DNA of 64,000 nt, from assembly GCA_021927905.1 (NCBI GenBank), contig BLLK01000022.1, positions 1,178,001-1,242,000 of the forward strand, written 5' to 3'. Source of the stretch: Chaetoceros tenuissimus (Eukaryota > Bacillariophyta > Thalassiosirophyceae > Chaetocerotales > Chaetocerotaceae). Positions within the stretch are counted from its first letter, which is position 1, and each line of letters begins with the position of its first letter. The notes below the pieces were generated by a model that was given only the letters and a program-made list of their open reading frames with translations, ran no database searches and was not told where the DNA came from. The translations under genes were made by a program, and so were the position numbers. Below are positions 32,251 to 42,618 of the stretch, piece by piece.

Positions 32251-32739
32251 TTACTCAAAATATGGTGTTAAACGACGCACGTTTAGCCTTTCTAGGTATC
32301 TACCTCTTTTGATGGTGACTGTCCCATTGTCATGAATTTTTCTTATTTCGAATGGACCTTCATGCATCCATTCGTACTTACGTTGAACGCCTTCAGGTAC
32401 TAATAGGGCTTTTTGTCCCACTTCGTACGTATGTTTAATTCTTTTATTATTTTCTCTTTGGTTGTCGCGTTCGACTTGCTTACGCTTCTTATTTTGGATC
32501 TCTTGCCAATCTGCTACGTGTGCAATGTTAAATAGCATGTCTCTTCCGAAGACTAGCTGTGCTGGTGTTGCTTCAAGTGTTCTATGGTAGGAAGAACGTA
32601 CTGCGTACGCAACACTTGCTAAAATTTCGCTCCAAGGATCTACTGGATCGAATACCCTGCCTTTCAAGTCTTGTGTGCGCATCATGTTATGAACTACCTG
32701 ATGTATACGTTCGATTATTGCATTAGACTGCGGGAACAT
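32251..32739 (-). mobile_element. Integrase C-terminal part of the outer Ty3/Gypsy element
   Basis: Matches the end of the plus-strand pol region at 32795-35485 nearly residue for residue: SNAIIERIHQ, TPAQLVFGRDML and the EGPFEIRKI module. Only this tail of pol remains in the outer copy. Confidence 0.82.
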
Positions 32740-32794
32740 ACAAGAGGAAATAAAGAAACAAACACATCTGAACGATGCTCAAAAACTACTACTG

Positions 32795-35485
32795 ATGAAA
32801 CTTCTACAAAAATACGAGAGCCTATTCGACGGTACCTTGGGGGAGTGGAATCTTCCTCCGGTAGACTTAGAATTAAAAGAAGGAACCGAACCATTTTGCT
32901 CTCGAGCATTCCCAGTTCCAAAAATACACGAAGAAACCCTGCGAAAAGAAATCGCACGATTGATAGAAATCGGGGTCCTGATCGAAGACAGCGATTCGGA
33001 ATTCGGAAGTCCAACCTTCGTATTGCCAAAGAAGGATAGAACAGTACGGTTCGTATCAGACTTTCGTAAACTAAACCAATTACTTAAGAGAAAACCATAC
33101 CCGATTCCCAATATTTCGGACTTATTACAGAAACTCGAGGGTTTCACATACGCTACAGCATTAGATCTCAACATGGGATACTACCACATCAAATTATCGC
33201 TTGACGCGAGTAAAAAATGCACTATAGTTACTCCGTGGGGTAAATATAGATACACCAGACTTCCTATGGGAATCAGTGTTGCAGCTGATATCTTCCAAAA
33301 CAATATATACAATTTACTAGGAAAACTTGACTATGTACGTGCATACATAGACGATGTTCTCGTACTCACCAAAGGGTCATTCGAAGACCACCTGGAGAAA
33401 CTCGACGAAGTATTTCGCCGCCTGCAAGAAGCGGGACTCAAATGCAAAATGCAAAAATCTGAATTTGCAAAAAAGAAACTTTACTACCTAGGATATATCA
33501 TCTCTACAGATGGGATCTCGCCAGATCCAAAGAAGGTAGAAGCAATATTAAATATAGACAGACCTAAAACGGTCAAAGATGTTCGAAGATTGCTAGGCAT
33601 GATTCAATACTATAGAGACGTATGGCCAAAACGATCAGAAATACTAGCACCTCTCACAAATCTAATAGGAGGAAAGAACGGCTCAAAGAAAAGAGCACCA
33701 GTTAAATGGACTAAAGAATGTGAAGAAGCATTCGTTAAAATAAAGGCAGTAATAGCGAAAGAAACATTACTTGCATACCCAGACTTTTCAAAAAAATTTA
33801 CAATATATACAGACGCTAGCGATACTCAGCTAGGAGCAGTCATAATGCAAGACGGAAAGCCGCTAGCATTTTATAGCAGGAAGCTAAACAAATCACAATT
33901 AAACTATACAGTAACGGAGAAAGAGCTCCTAAGTATAGTAGAAACACTCAAAGAATTTAGAAACATTCTTTTAGGATACGAAATAGAAGTATACACTGAC
34001 CACATTAACCTTACATACAATCCTCAACAATCAGACTCGCAACGAGTGCAACGATGGAGACTCATCATAGAGGAATTTGGACCAACTTTAAAGTACATCA
34101 AGGGAGAAGCCAATATTGTGGCTGATGCACTTAGTAGAATGCCTTCTACAGAATTAGACGAAGAAAGACAGGAGTTACATCTAGCGGAATTGCTAGATAT
34201 CGAAGCGAAAAGCGATGCCTTTCCGCTTGACTACAAGACTGTTCAAAAAGAACAGCAGCGCGAGATTCGCGCTAATCAGAAGCTAGCTCAACTTATAGAG
34301 AAGTCAGAAGATTTCGGCTCCTCGACATATGATGATGTAGACTTGATCACCTACAAGAATCGTATGTACGTACCTCAGATCCTACGTCAAAGGACGTTAA
34401 CGTGGTACCACTATATGCTATGTCACCCTGGCGGATCCAGGTTAGCTAACACAATAGGAACTGCGGCCGGTTGGCCAGGTATCCATAATCACGCTGCACA
34501 ATTTTGCAAGAGATGCAAGATATGTCAGAAATTTAAGAAAAGAAGCCAAAAATACTCCGAACTCCCACCAAAGACAATCGAGATCCCACAACCATGGCAT
34601 ACCGTTGCAGTAGATCTCATAGGACCATACAAAATCAATGCAAATCAATTGCAAACAGACAATACAATCAAGAAAAAAGAACTTAAACTATGCGCTATGA
34701 CATTTGTTGATCTAGCCACAGGATGGTTCGAAATAGCGGAAATCCCGTGGGTTGACTACCTCGAGTTAGAAATAGTCATAAATAAATCTAAAAAAGATGA
34801 AGCGTACCTTACTCGAGCAGTAAACAAAGAGAGCGTTGACAAATCCAGCGCCAGGATATCGCAAATTTTCAATAATGTATGGCTAAGCAGGTACCCACGA
34901 CCAACTAAAGTCATATTCGACAACGGCAGTGAATTCAAGAAGTCTTTCATTGACCTTTTGCAAGACTATGCAGTCAAACCAATACCAACTTCAATTAAAA
35001 ACCCGCAGTCTAATGCAATAATCGAACGTATACATCAGGTAGTTCATAACATGATGCGCACACAAGACTTGAAAGGCAGGGTATTCGATCCAGTAGATCC
35101 TTGGAGCGAAATTTTAGCAAGTGTTGCGTACGCAGTACGTTCTTCCTACCATAGAACACTTGAAGCAACACCAGCACAGCTAGTCTTCGGAAGAGACATG
35201 CTATTTAACATTGCACACGTAGCAAATTGGCAAGAGATCCAAAATAAGAAGCGTAAGCAAGTCGAACGCGACAACCAAAGAGAAAATAATAAAAGAATCA
35301 AACATACGTACGAAGTGGGACAAAAAGCCCTATTAGTACCTGAAGGCGTTCAACGTAAGTACGAATGGATGCATGAAGGTCCATTCGAAATAAGAAAAAT
35401 TCATGACAATGGGACAGCCACCATCAAAAGAGGTAGATACCTAGAAAGGCTAAACGTGCGTCGTTTAACACCATATTTTGAGTAA
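32795..35485 (+). mobile_element. Ty3/Gypsy pol region (RT, RNase H, integrase), inverted inner copy
   Basis: Domains in order: reverse transcriptase (VRFVSDFRKLNQ, RLPMGISVAADIFQ, catalytic YIDD), RNase H (YTDASDTQLGAV), integrase zinc finger (H...H with CKRCKICQKF) and catalytic core (AVDLIGPY, VIFDNGSEFKKSF), ending with the EGPFEI module. RT-RNaseH-INT order defines Ty3/Gypsy. No protease or gag is joined to it here. It is a fossil part of a composite element. Confidence 0.88.
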
Positions 35486-35513
35486 TTCAGCTTGGCGTTA
35501 TCATGAGGGAGTA

Positions 35514-35765
35514 TGCCGTAAATACGGTTTCTATGACAATCGTCAAGAGCTAAATTAGTAGGATGAGGGTCATTGTTCGGACTCACAATGACCAACGCAT
35601 TGGAATGGAAACGAAGATAGAGGAGGAGGCTTTATTAGAGACTAGAGGACCGCATCGATATTCTTTTTATGTTATCTATTACGTGGAGCAACTGGAGCCA
35701 GTGAAAGTGCTACTGTTGGGACTTTATGCGGTCTAGAGCTCTTCCGGAATTTTATCAGTTTTTCA
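35514..35765 (+). repeat. Inner partial LTR, opposite orientation
   Basis: Follows the plus-strand pol region after the purine-rich ATGAGGGAGTA. It matches the outer LTRs in reverse complement with about three differences and covers about three-quarters of an LTR. It therefore comes from a different copy of the same family. Confidence 0.82.
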
Positions 35766-36507
35766 TGGATTTGTTTGCTTTGTTTGTTTGCTTATCCACG
35801 TTTTTGTTGTATTTCTCTTGTTCATCGTCGTTCATCTCATCGAGAATTCCCTCAAGAGTTTTTCCGTGTGAGATAACATATCCCTCGTCAGATACCTTTT
35901 TTACGAAGTCGTCCATAACTTCTTTATCGGACGGGTCGTTGTATAGATCGTTGAGTACGATGTAGTCCTCAGACCATGAGCTGGCTAGGTCTGGATTGAT
36001 TCTAATTGCTTTGAGCATTTCTTTCTTTGCTTTGTCCTTTGCTTTGTCCACCTTTGTCTTGAACAAAAATTGACTGATGATTGAGCCTTTTTCAGTTTGA
36101 AGAGCTTCCACCTGCTCGGTATATTCTCTTACTTGACGTGATGCTTCACCCTTAAATCCGTTCTGGAAGCCTTTCCAGGTGCTCCAATACTGATTGCATT
36201 TGGATCTGGAGTGTCCACTCCATGCTTCTTCCATAGCTTCGTTGACATTGACGAAAAGCATTCTCATCGACTTTTCGGTGCCAAGCGTTTCGATTTCGTA
36301 GTAAGTTACGGAGTGATTGATGGTCACCCCTGCTTCATCCATATCCGGAATCCTAGAGTTGATTGTTTTGGTTGTGCCAAGTTGCCACTTGGACTTATCG
36401 TCGAAATCAATCATTCTCATTGGAATGGAGAGTTTCTTGCCATTTAGGCGGCCTTCGCCGAATGCCTTCGACTCAGGTTTGGAGTTGTTATGGTTGTTTT
36501 TGCTCAT
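35755..36507 (-). mobile_element. Gag-like region of the outer element
   Basis: About 250 residues, charged and without recognisable zinc knuckle, starting 24 bp inside the right LTR as a gag gene would. Assignment rests on position and orientation, not on sequence similarity that I can recognise. Confidence 0.5.
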
Positions 36508-36531
36508 CTTTGCGAGGCTATAATATTATAA

Positions 36532-36861
36532 TGCCGTAATTATCGATAATGATTGTGTGATTGAAGAATTTATGAGTTATTTTGCTATGTAGAAATGATC
36601 GACATGAATTGAAAAACTGATAAAATTCCGGAAGAGTTCTAGACCGCATAAAGTCCCAACAGTAGCACTTTCACTGGCTCCAGTTGCTCCACGTAATAGA
36701 TAACATAAAAAGAATATCGATGCGGTCCTCTAGTCTCTAATAAAGCCTCCTCCTCTATCTTCGTTTCCATTCCAATGCGTTGGTCATTGTGAGTCCGCAC
36801 AATGACCCTCATCCTACTAATTTAGCCCTTGACGATTGTCATAGAAACCGTATTTACGGCA
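36532..36861 (-). repeat. Right outer LTR (330 bp)
   Basis: Direct repeat of 31893-32222, apparently identical. It is the 5' LTR of the minus-strand element and is followed by the TTGAG target duplication. Confidence 0.88.
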
Positions 36862-37558
36862 TTGAGATCATTGTCGATCCTAAAGAAAAGTTCTGAAATG
36901 TCAAATAACTTCTGAATCATTCTTGATGTGTGCCGGTTAAAAGTGTATTTGATCTATGACATCTTAACTCTAAACTTCAGTGGATTTTTTTAATTAAATG
37001 ATGGTTGACAATAGTAGAAAAGATCAAATGAAAAATTAATATTTACTTACTAAAAAAATAGACAGATTGAAGATGTACGTACCTAATACTTTTTAGTCGT
37101 ACTTCAACTGTATTATCAATGAACATCTGTTTTTAATGCCAGCACATGTTTTACTTAAGCCCCCTTTCGCGCCTTCCCAATCAATCTGCACATCTAAATT
37201 CTGTTCGGCTTTGCACAACTCTACTCCGACTACTCCTCATAAAAAGATCCATTGCACATTTGCAACGATACCATTAGAGGTCTTTCCATCAAATCGATCC
37301 TATCTTTCATCAGGGCAATCTACTCTATTGCTATCTTTACAATACACAACCGTAAGTATCTGTTATTCATGTGAACGTCTTATCTGGAAGCAGTGTCGAT
37401 TGCTTGCAAAGTAGGAGCAGCAGCAGAAATGACACATAACATATCTTTCTATGAAATCTGTACCATTTCATTGCAATTTGCTTATCTTCATTCATCCCTT
37501 TCGCTCAATTCCTTCTATCTCTTCCATCTCTCCTTTGTCAGTCTGTACACAGGCAAAG
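36862..37558 (+). promoter_or_regulatory. Shared promoter/5'UTR block, copy D, proximal part (P450 copy 4)
   Basis: Resumes the block interrupted by the LTR element. The AGCCCCCTTTCGCGCCTTCC segment (37157-37176), CTCATAAAAAGATCC and the 5'UTR intron (37352-37541, donor CCGTAAGTATC) are present. From about 37080 on it is closer to block A than to block B, suggesting gene conversion or a mosaic origin. Confidence 0.75.
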
Positions 37559-39142
37559 ATGATCAAGTACATCACCGAAGCACATGATACATGCAAGGCA
37601 TTCCTTGTCAACAATGACCTATCCGGTTCCCCGATGGCCAATGCATATATTGCTCTTGCTTTACTTACTCTTACCATGTCTCTTCTCCGCTCAAACAAGA
37701 AGAAAAATGCTTCGACACCATGGAACAAAGTCCCGGGAGGTCTACCTATCATCGGGCATATACCTCATGTACCAAGTATTCTCGATACGCTCGAAGGCTG
37801 GGCTGATACATATGACAATGGCAGTGGCGTTGTCGAGGTTCAAATGGCAGGCAAGAAGCACTTCATCATTTGCAATCAAGAGAAAGCTCAATTCATTGAG
37901 AGCAAAAGACCTCACAAAGTCATTCGAGGTACGAAATTTTCAAAAGCATTTACCAGCCTTCAAGTATGCGGTCTTATTGAGGCAGAAGGGGAGACCTGGA
38001 AGAAGGAAAGAAGAATGATCCCACCTTTCTTCAATCACAAGAATGTTCAAGACTATGTAAGCCATGCTAATCTAGTGTTCTCTCGTTTGATCAAGAAGTG
38101 GTCATCTCAGTGTGATGCTGGTCCAGTTGCTGTAACTCAAGACATGCATCATGCTGCTACGGACATCATCTCTCTATCTATGCTTGGATATGATCTTGAC
38201 TCTGTCACTGCGCCATCTGAAATGGCAACCGTCCTCGACACTATTGCAAAATTATTGCTAAAACGAGCAGTTTCACCATTTCCATATTGGAAAATCCCCA
38301 TTGTGAGACAATATATCGACAATGGTGATCCGATTGCCGAGAAAGCAGTTGCCTTTTGCAAACAAGTACTCGCCGAGTCTGCTCCTTCTCTTCAGAGCTC
38401 CAACAACTTCTTAGCTGCCAAGCTAATGAAAGAGATGGGCAAGAAAGCAGATCAGTTCCCAGAAGAAAGACTTATTGGAAACATGATTACCATGTTTTTC
38501 GCTGGAACGGAGACAACTGCCACTACAAACTTGTTTTGTATGTATCAGCTTGCAAAAGATAAGGTCCTCCAAGACGAACTTCGTACAGAGGCTGAGGCTC
38601 TCGGAGAAGACATTGAAAGTATTGATGTTGCTGCTTTACCATCGAAACTTCCTCTTCTGACTTCTTTCATCTTCGAGGTGATGAGATATTTCCCTGCAAT
38701 TTCTATTCAGCGTTTAGAAAGCACGGTACCATTGACTCTAGTTGATGTGGAGATTCCTGCTCAATCCTCTTTTATCGTCGTGGGTAGATTTATCTCGAAG
38801 AAGTCCAACACTCCTCTAGGCCCCCTCAACAGTCCTCGCGATAAGTTCTGTGCGAAGAGATATCTTACCAAGAACGAGAGCGGCAAGTACGTTCTATCTG
38901 GCTCTGGTGATATTCCGACCCCTAGTATGGGCTTCCGATCATTCGGTCCAGCAGCTAGAATTTGCCCTGGTCGCCACCTCTCCATGATGGAGATCACTCT
39001 TGTACTTAGTAAGATTCTTCGTACCTTTGAAGTATCTTTGAAGGATGGCAAAGAAGACATGAAATACGTAACAAACTTCGCTCTCGCTTTTGAGGAAGAC
39101 TTGGAGGTAATGCTGAAGCCTAGAGCTCCAAAGGCTACTTGA
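37559..39142 (+). CDS. Cytochrome P450, copy 4
   Basis: 527-residue intact frame; start MIKYITEAHD as in the other copies. Membrane anchor AYIALALLTLTMSLL, hinge PWNKVPGGLPIIGH, I-helix AGTETT and ExxR as EVMR are present. The haem loop reads FGPAARICPGR: Phe, Arg and the Cys ligand are kept, but the Gly of the F-x-x-G-x-R consensus is Ala. The N-terminal half is closest to copy 1. The C-terminus ends PKAT with its 3' flank shorter than in the others. The distal promoter block was displaced by about 5 kb when the LTR element inserted. Confidence 0.9.
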   Translation: MIKYITEAHDTCKAFLVNNDLSGSPMANAYIALALLTLTMSLLRSNKKKNASTPWNKVPGGLPIIGHIPHVPSILDTLEGWADTYDNGSGVVEVQMAGKKHFIICNQEKAQFIESKRPHKVIRGTKFSKAFTSLQVCGLIEAEGETWKKERRMIPPFFNHKNVQDYVSHANLVFSRLIKKWSSQCDAGPVAVTQDMHHAATDIISLSMLGYDLDSVTAPSEMATVLDTIAKLLLKRAVSPFPYWKIPIVRQYIDNGDPIAEKAVAFCKQVLAESAPSLQSSNNFLAAKLMKEMGKKADQFPEERLIGNMITMFFAGTETTATTNLFCMYQLAKDKVLQDELRTEAEALGEDIESIDVAALPSKLPLLTSFIFEVMRYFPAISIQRLESTVPLTLVDVEIPAQSSFIVVGRFISKKSNTPLGPLNSPRDKFCAKRYLTKNESGKYVLSGSGDIPTPSMGFRSFGPAARICPGRHLSMMEITLVLSKILRTFEVSLKDGKEDMKYVTNFALAFEEDLEVMLKPRAPKAT

Positions 39143-39789
39143 GGAGAGGCAAAAACGTTTTCTATATATATATATATGTATTTTTATCATCTTTTGTCCT
39201 GTCCAGGAGAAGTCTTCTTTGTAATTGGATATCTGATTACTGTTTGAAGGAGACTGAATGAAAAGCAGCTTCTATTGTGTATAAGATTCGTCTTTTCTGT
39301 AAACTAAATCATGATGTACAAATATCATTGCAGTATTTGTGAAACATGTAAAACTGCTTTCTAGTTTCGTTTGGTTTTTGCCAATAGCGAAAGCCCATCT
39401 AAATCCATATTTTGTGTCTACATTCTCTGATCATTAAATGGTAATACGAATAATGGTTACCCCGTAACGATGAATTACTTATGTTCCAATCATAACAAGA
39501 AAATTTTGTCAGTGCTCGTTGTGAAGCTTCAACGAGGGAAGTTTCAGCATATTTACAAAGATCGATGTTTTTCTATGATTCTGCAATTATCATGTAAAGA
39601 TAATTGTAGCCAAACACAATGTTTACATCTTTACTTTGGATTCTATAGCAATTGTTAGCTTCGCAAGAGTGCATTGGTTATTGGTTATTGTTACATTTTC
39701 CATAGTCATCTCAGTTTATTTTAAAAAATGTTGCAGGATAAGCAGACATCTTGGGTAACCCCTCCCAATCGAAATCTACAAATTATCAG
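39143..39789 (-). pseudogene. P450 3' flank and remnant of the nucleoporin 3' relic, copy 4
   Basis: 39143-39330 is the P450 3' flank. Between about 39510 and 39625 the minus strand resembles nucleoporin bases 17060-17165 (AAACTTCCCTCGTTGAAGCT parallels the ALIEASQ codons), in the same convergent position as at copies 2 and 3 but more decayed and lacking the recognisable stop region. The remainder is non-coding spacer related to 24701-24837. Confidence 0.6.
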
Positions 39790-41277
39790 TTATGAAGTAT
39801 CAGAAAGAATACTATCATCATCCTCGTATTTCCTGAATTTCTCTCCATGAAGTAAATATGAATTGAAACTGATGGAATCATTTGATGACGAGGAGGACAG
39901 TGAAGGTGAGAGGATCTTCCTACCCGTAAATTTGTGAGCGCCATCCATTCTCTTGTTTGAAATACTAAATGTTCTGCGTAGCCCGTCGAAAGAGTAAAAT
40001 GAAGAGGAGGAGGAAGAATCATGCGTTAGGTGTGATTCTAACGACGTTTTCCTCTTGGAACGACGCAAAGGAATTGAATCTTCGCTAGAAATTGACATAT
40101 CTTTCGAAATGACTCGAAGCCCCTTGAATGCAGGTAGTAAGGAAGCACTACCATCTTCGACAATTTCTCGACTAAAACACTCTTTTTCAATATCCAGAGA
40201 CTTTTCCTCCTGTGCGATAGATTTGTTTCCATCGAACCTTGATGGATCTATCCTCAAGGATTCCACTGAATCATCGTCGTCTTTTCCTTCACTTTGTTTT
40301 AGAAGAGGATGATGATCACCTGTAATTGAATACTTCTTTTGAGAAGGTTGATTCCCTATTTGGAAACTATCTTTATAATCATTGGTAACCGAAACTATGT
40401 CATCCTCATTGCATTTTCCTTCTTGTCTCCACGAAGCGAAGGAGACTTCATCTGGTCTATCCACTTCTCTCTTTTTCAAACACTCACATTCTTCTTGTTC
40501 CTTCGAATCAGAATCCAAGCTTGGCTCATATTTTGCTTCGTTCACTGTTACCGATGTAGGTAAGCTTTCATTCCGATCTACAATTTCACCCTCAGACTTT
40601 GGATGATCTGAGATACCATTACTAGTCCTATTCGCTGTAAAAATGGATGGAGAAGTCTCTTTTTCATCCCTTTCAATGGATGTATTTTTATTCCCATGTA
40701 TGACTGAAGATTTCAGAACACAGTCTTTTGTTTCGGGAGATTCTGCGGCATTCCAGTGTAAAAATTCAGTAGCAGAAGGAGTAGCTCCTCGAAGGTCAAC
40801 TACCTCGACTTCCATGTGTTGGTTGCAACAATCACTTCTCATTGCTGTCAATTGAACACTTCCGATCTTTTCCTCTGATATGCAACCTACGGAAACAAGA
40901 GAAGCTCGATATGATTTAATATGCAAACAATTAAATTCGAGTGGGATGATACTCTTGCTAATTATTTCACAGCTCTCCAACAATTTACTCTTGTCAGAGA
41001 TAGGCTGAGGCGCATGAGGAACTGTACTGACCAAGATGGTGAGACTTTGAACAGTATTTGACATACGGAATGTTTCCTTTATACAAAGAATACGAGGTAA
41101 ACGAGTACCAATCGACTTGACTTTGGATCGATAAAGTATTTTTTCATCATCAAGTAAATAAATCATTACATGGGATGATGATGAAGCCACTCTTTTCTGA
41201 GAATGATTCGTCATCCAAAACGAAAGCATTTCTCGCAATCCAGTGAAGTGATCAATGGTGATTTTGCATTGTTTCAT
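39790..41277 (-). CDS. Unknown acidic Ser-rich protein (495 aa)
   Basis: Intact single-exon frame with ATG start. The N-terminal ~150 residues look globular with alternating strands (MIYLLDDEKILYRSKVKSI; SLTILVSTVPHAP), vaguely like a beta-sandwich or C2-type domain, but I cannot name a family. The rest is charged, low in hydrophobics and Ser/Asp/Glu-rich, ending in EDDDSILSDTS. The last ~165 residues exist as two cut fragments elsewhere in the cluster (24838-25361 and 31040-31563), so this is the parent or a sister of the parent. It shares a short divergent promoter with the WDR92 gene. No function assigned. Confidence 0.6.
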   Translation of the reverse strand: MKQCKITIDHFTGLREMLSFWMTNHSQKRVASSSSHVMIYLLDDEKILYRSKVKSIGTRLPRILCIKETFRMSNTVQSLTILVSTVPHAPQPISDKSKLLESCEIISKSIIPLEFNCLHIKSYRASLVSVGCISEEKIGSVQLTAMRSDCCNQHMEVEVVDLRGATPSATEFLHWNAAESPETKDCVLKSSVIHGNKNTSIERDEKETSPSIFTANRTSNGISDHPKSEGEIVDRNESLPTSVTVNEAKYEPSLDSDSKEQEECECLKKREVDRPDEVSFASWRQEGKCNEDDIVSVTNDYKDSFQIGNQPSQKKYSITGDHHPLLKQSEGKDDDDSVESLRIDPSRFDGNKSIAQEEKSLDIEKECFSREIVEDGSASLLPAFKGLRVISKDMSISSEDSIPLRRSKRKTSLESHLTHDSSSSSSFYSFDGLRRTFSISNKRMDGAHKFTGRKILSPSLSSSSSNDSISFNSYLLHGEKFRKYEDDDSILSDTS

Positions 41278-41457
41278 CTCCTTCTAGTTAAAAAGATACC
41301 TCATAGAATGAAAGTAGCAACGTCTACTTGTTTTCATTTTGAATAGCTTTCTTTTTGCAAGGATATTTGGTATTTGAATTTTCAAAAATTATTTGAAAGA
41401 GAGACACTCGCTCATCTTTTCTTTCGCCATACTCATTTACTTTCTTTAGAAGATAAA

Positions 41458-42618
41458 ATGGATACCACAGATGCACCACAGATGATTGAACACCTTCGCA
41501 AGTCGGTGTCTTTCACTCCACATGATACAAAATGGATTCCAAACTCTGCTCGATTCGTGAGGTTCGTATGATTCAACATTAATCATTTTCATTTGATCTC
41601 TGTTTGTCCAGTCTTACTCACCATTATCTATAGTTGTGGAATCTCTGCCAAAGGACAAGGAGTCCTAAATGTATATCAGCTCGACCGACAAGAATTGAAA
41701 AGTATCCATGAAGAAACTGACGCGGTAGACTGTGGTATCAAATGTTGTACGTTTGGAGCTAGTCGCGTTCAACAACGACATGTAGCTGTTGGAGATTACA
41801 ATGGAGGTTTGCACATCTTTGATTTGTCACAACTAGGCACCACTCTTCCAAAAATTTATTCTGTCAAGGAACACGAGGGGCTTGTAAACTGCATTGACGG
41901 CATTGGAGGTAATTCGATCTCTATTGGGGCACCAGAATTGGCAACTGGAGGTAAAGACGGCATTGTAAGAGTTTGGGACCCAAGATTAGCAGACCCAGTG
42001 CTTGTGTTTGAACCCGAGACTGACACAGCAAGTAGAGATTGTTGGTCGGTATGTTTTGGAGACGCATTCAATGCATCTGATCGCTGTTTAGCAGCTGGTT
42101 TTGACAACGGAGACGTGAAGCTTTTCGATATGCGAACAAACCAGATTCGCTGGGAGACCAATGTTTCTAATGGCGTCACATCTGTGGAATTTGATAGAAA
42201 TGATGTAGAGATGAATAAACTCCTTGCTACAACGCTCGAAAGCAATTTTTATACTTTTGACCTGAAAACTAGGCATCCAAAAGACGGCTTTTCTTTCTTG
42301 AAAGAAACTGCCCATAGAAGTACCATTTGGTTGAGCCGTTCACTTCCTCAAAACAGAGATATCTTTTGTACAGGGGGAGGTAACGGAGGACTAAACATTT
42401 ACAAGTACGTTTACCCTCTAGAAAGGTCTCAGAAGCACCCGACTGACAACTTACCCATGGGTAAAATGGGGACGAATCAACTTCTCAATTCCAGAGTAGT
42501 TTCAACTCAACCTGTAACTAGTTTTGATTGGAGTCCTGATAAGGTAGGACTTTGTTGCCTTTCCTGCCTCGACCAAACAGTTCGGGTATATATTATTACA
42601 AAATTAGAGAAGTATTAA
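41458..42618 (+). CDS. WDR92: WDR92/DNAAF10 (monad), axonemal dynein assembly factor
   Basis: Exons 41458-41561 and 41634-42618 (72-nt intron, donor GTTCGT) encode 362 residues, the usual length. It is a WD40 protein that, with R2TP-type chaperones, helps preassemble axonemal dynein arms in the cytoplasm. Colinearity with animal WDR92 is striking: PQMIEHLRKS, TKWIPNSARFV, CTFGASRVQQRHVAVGDYNG, INCIDGIGG-type block (VNCIDGIGG), GKDGIVRVWDPR, AGFDNGDVKLFDMR, SVEFDRNDVEMNKLLATTLE and the C-terminus FDWSPDKVGLCCLS, DQTVRVYIITKL. I chose the ATG at 41458 because the product then starts exactly as the family does. Adjacent to the unknown acidic gene, head to head, with about 180 bp between. Confidence 0.93.

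Larger units (their letters stand above)
31893..36861 (-). mobile_element. Composite Ty3/Gypsy LTR retrotransposon fossil with an inverted inner copy
   Basis: Bounded by two direct 330-bp LTRs with TGCCGTAA...TTACGGCA ends and a 5-bp target duplication TTGAG (31888-31892 and 36862-36866). The outer element runs on the minus strand: a gag-like frame next to the right LTR and an integrase tail next to the left LTR. Between them lies a plus-strand pol region followed by a partial LTR in opposite orientation, derived from a second copy of the same family. The whole is incomplete and rearranged, with at least two large losses. The two outer LTRs look identical by eye, so the insertion is very recent. 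Confidence 0.88.

Noticed and set aside
32251-36507. Possibility of two independent complete LTR elements nested in one another
   Set aside because: Only one pair of full LTRs with a target duplication exists; the inner copy lacks a left LTR and the inner LTR is partial, so a composite is the better description.
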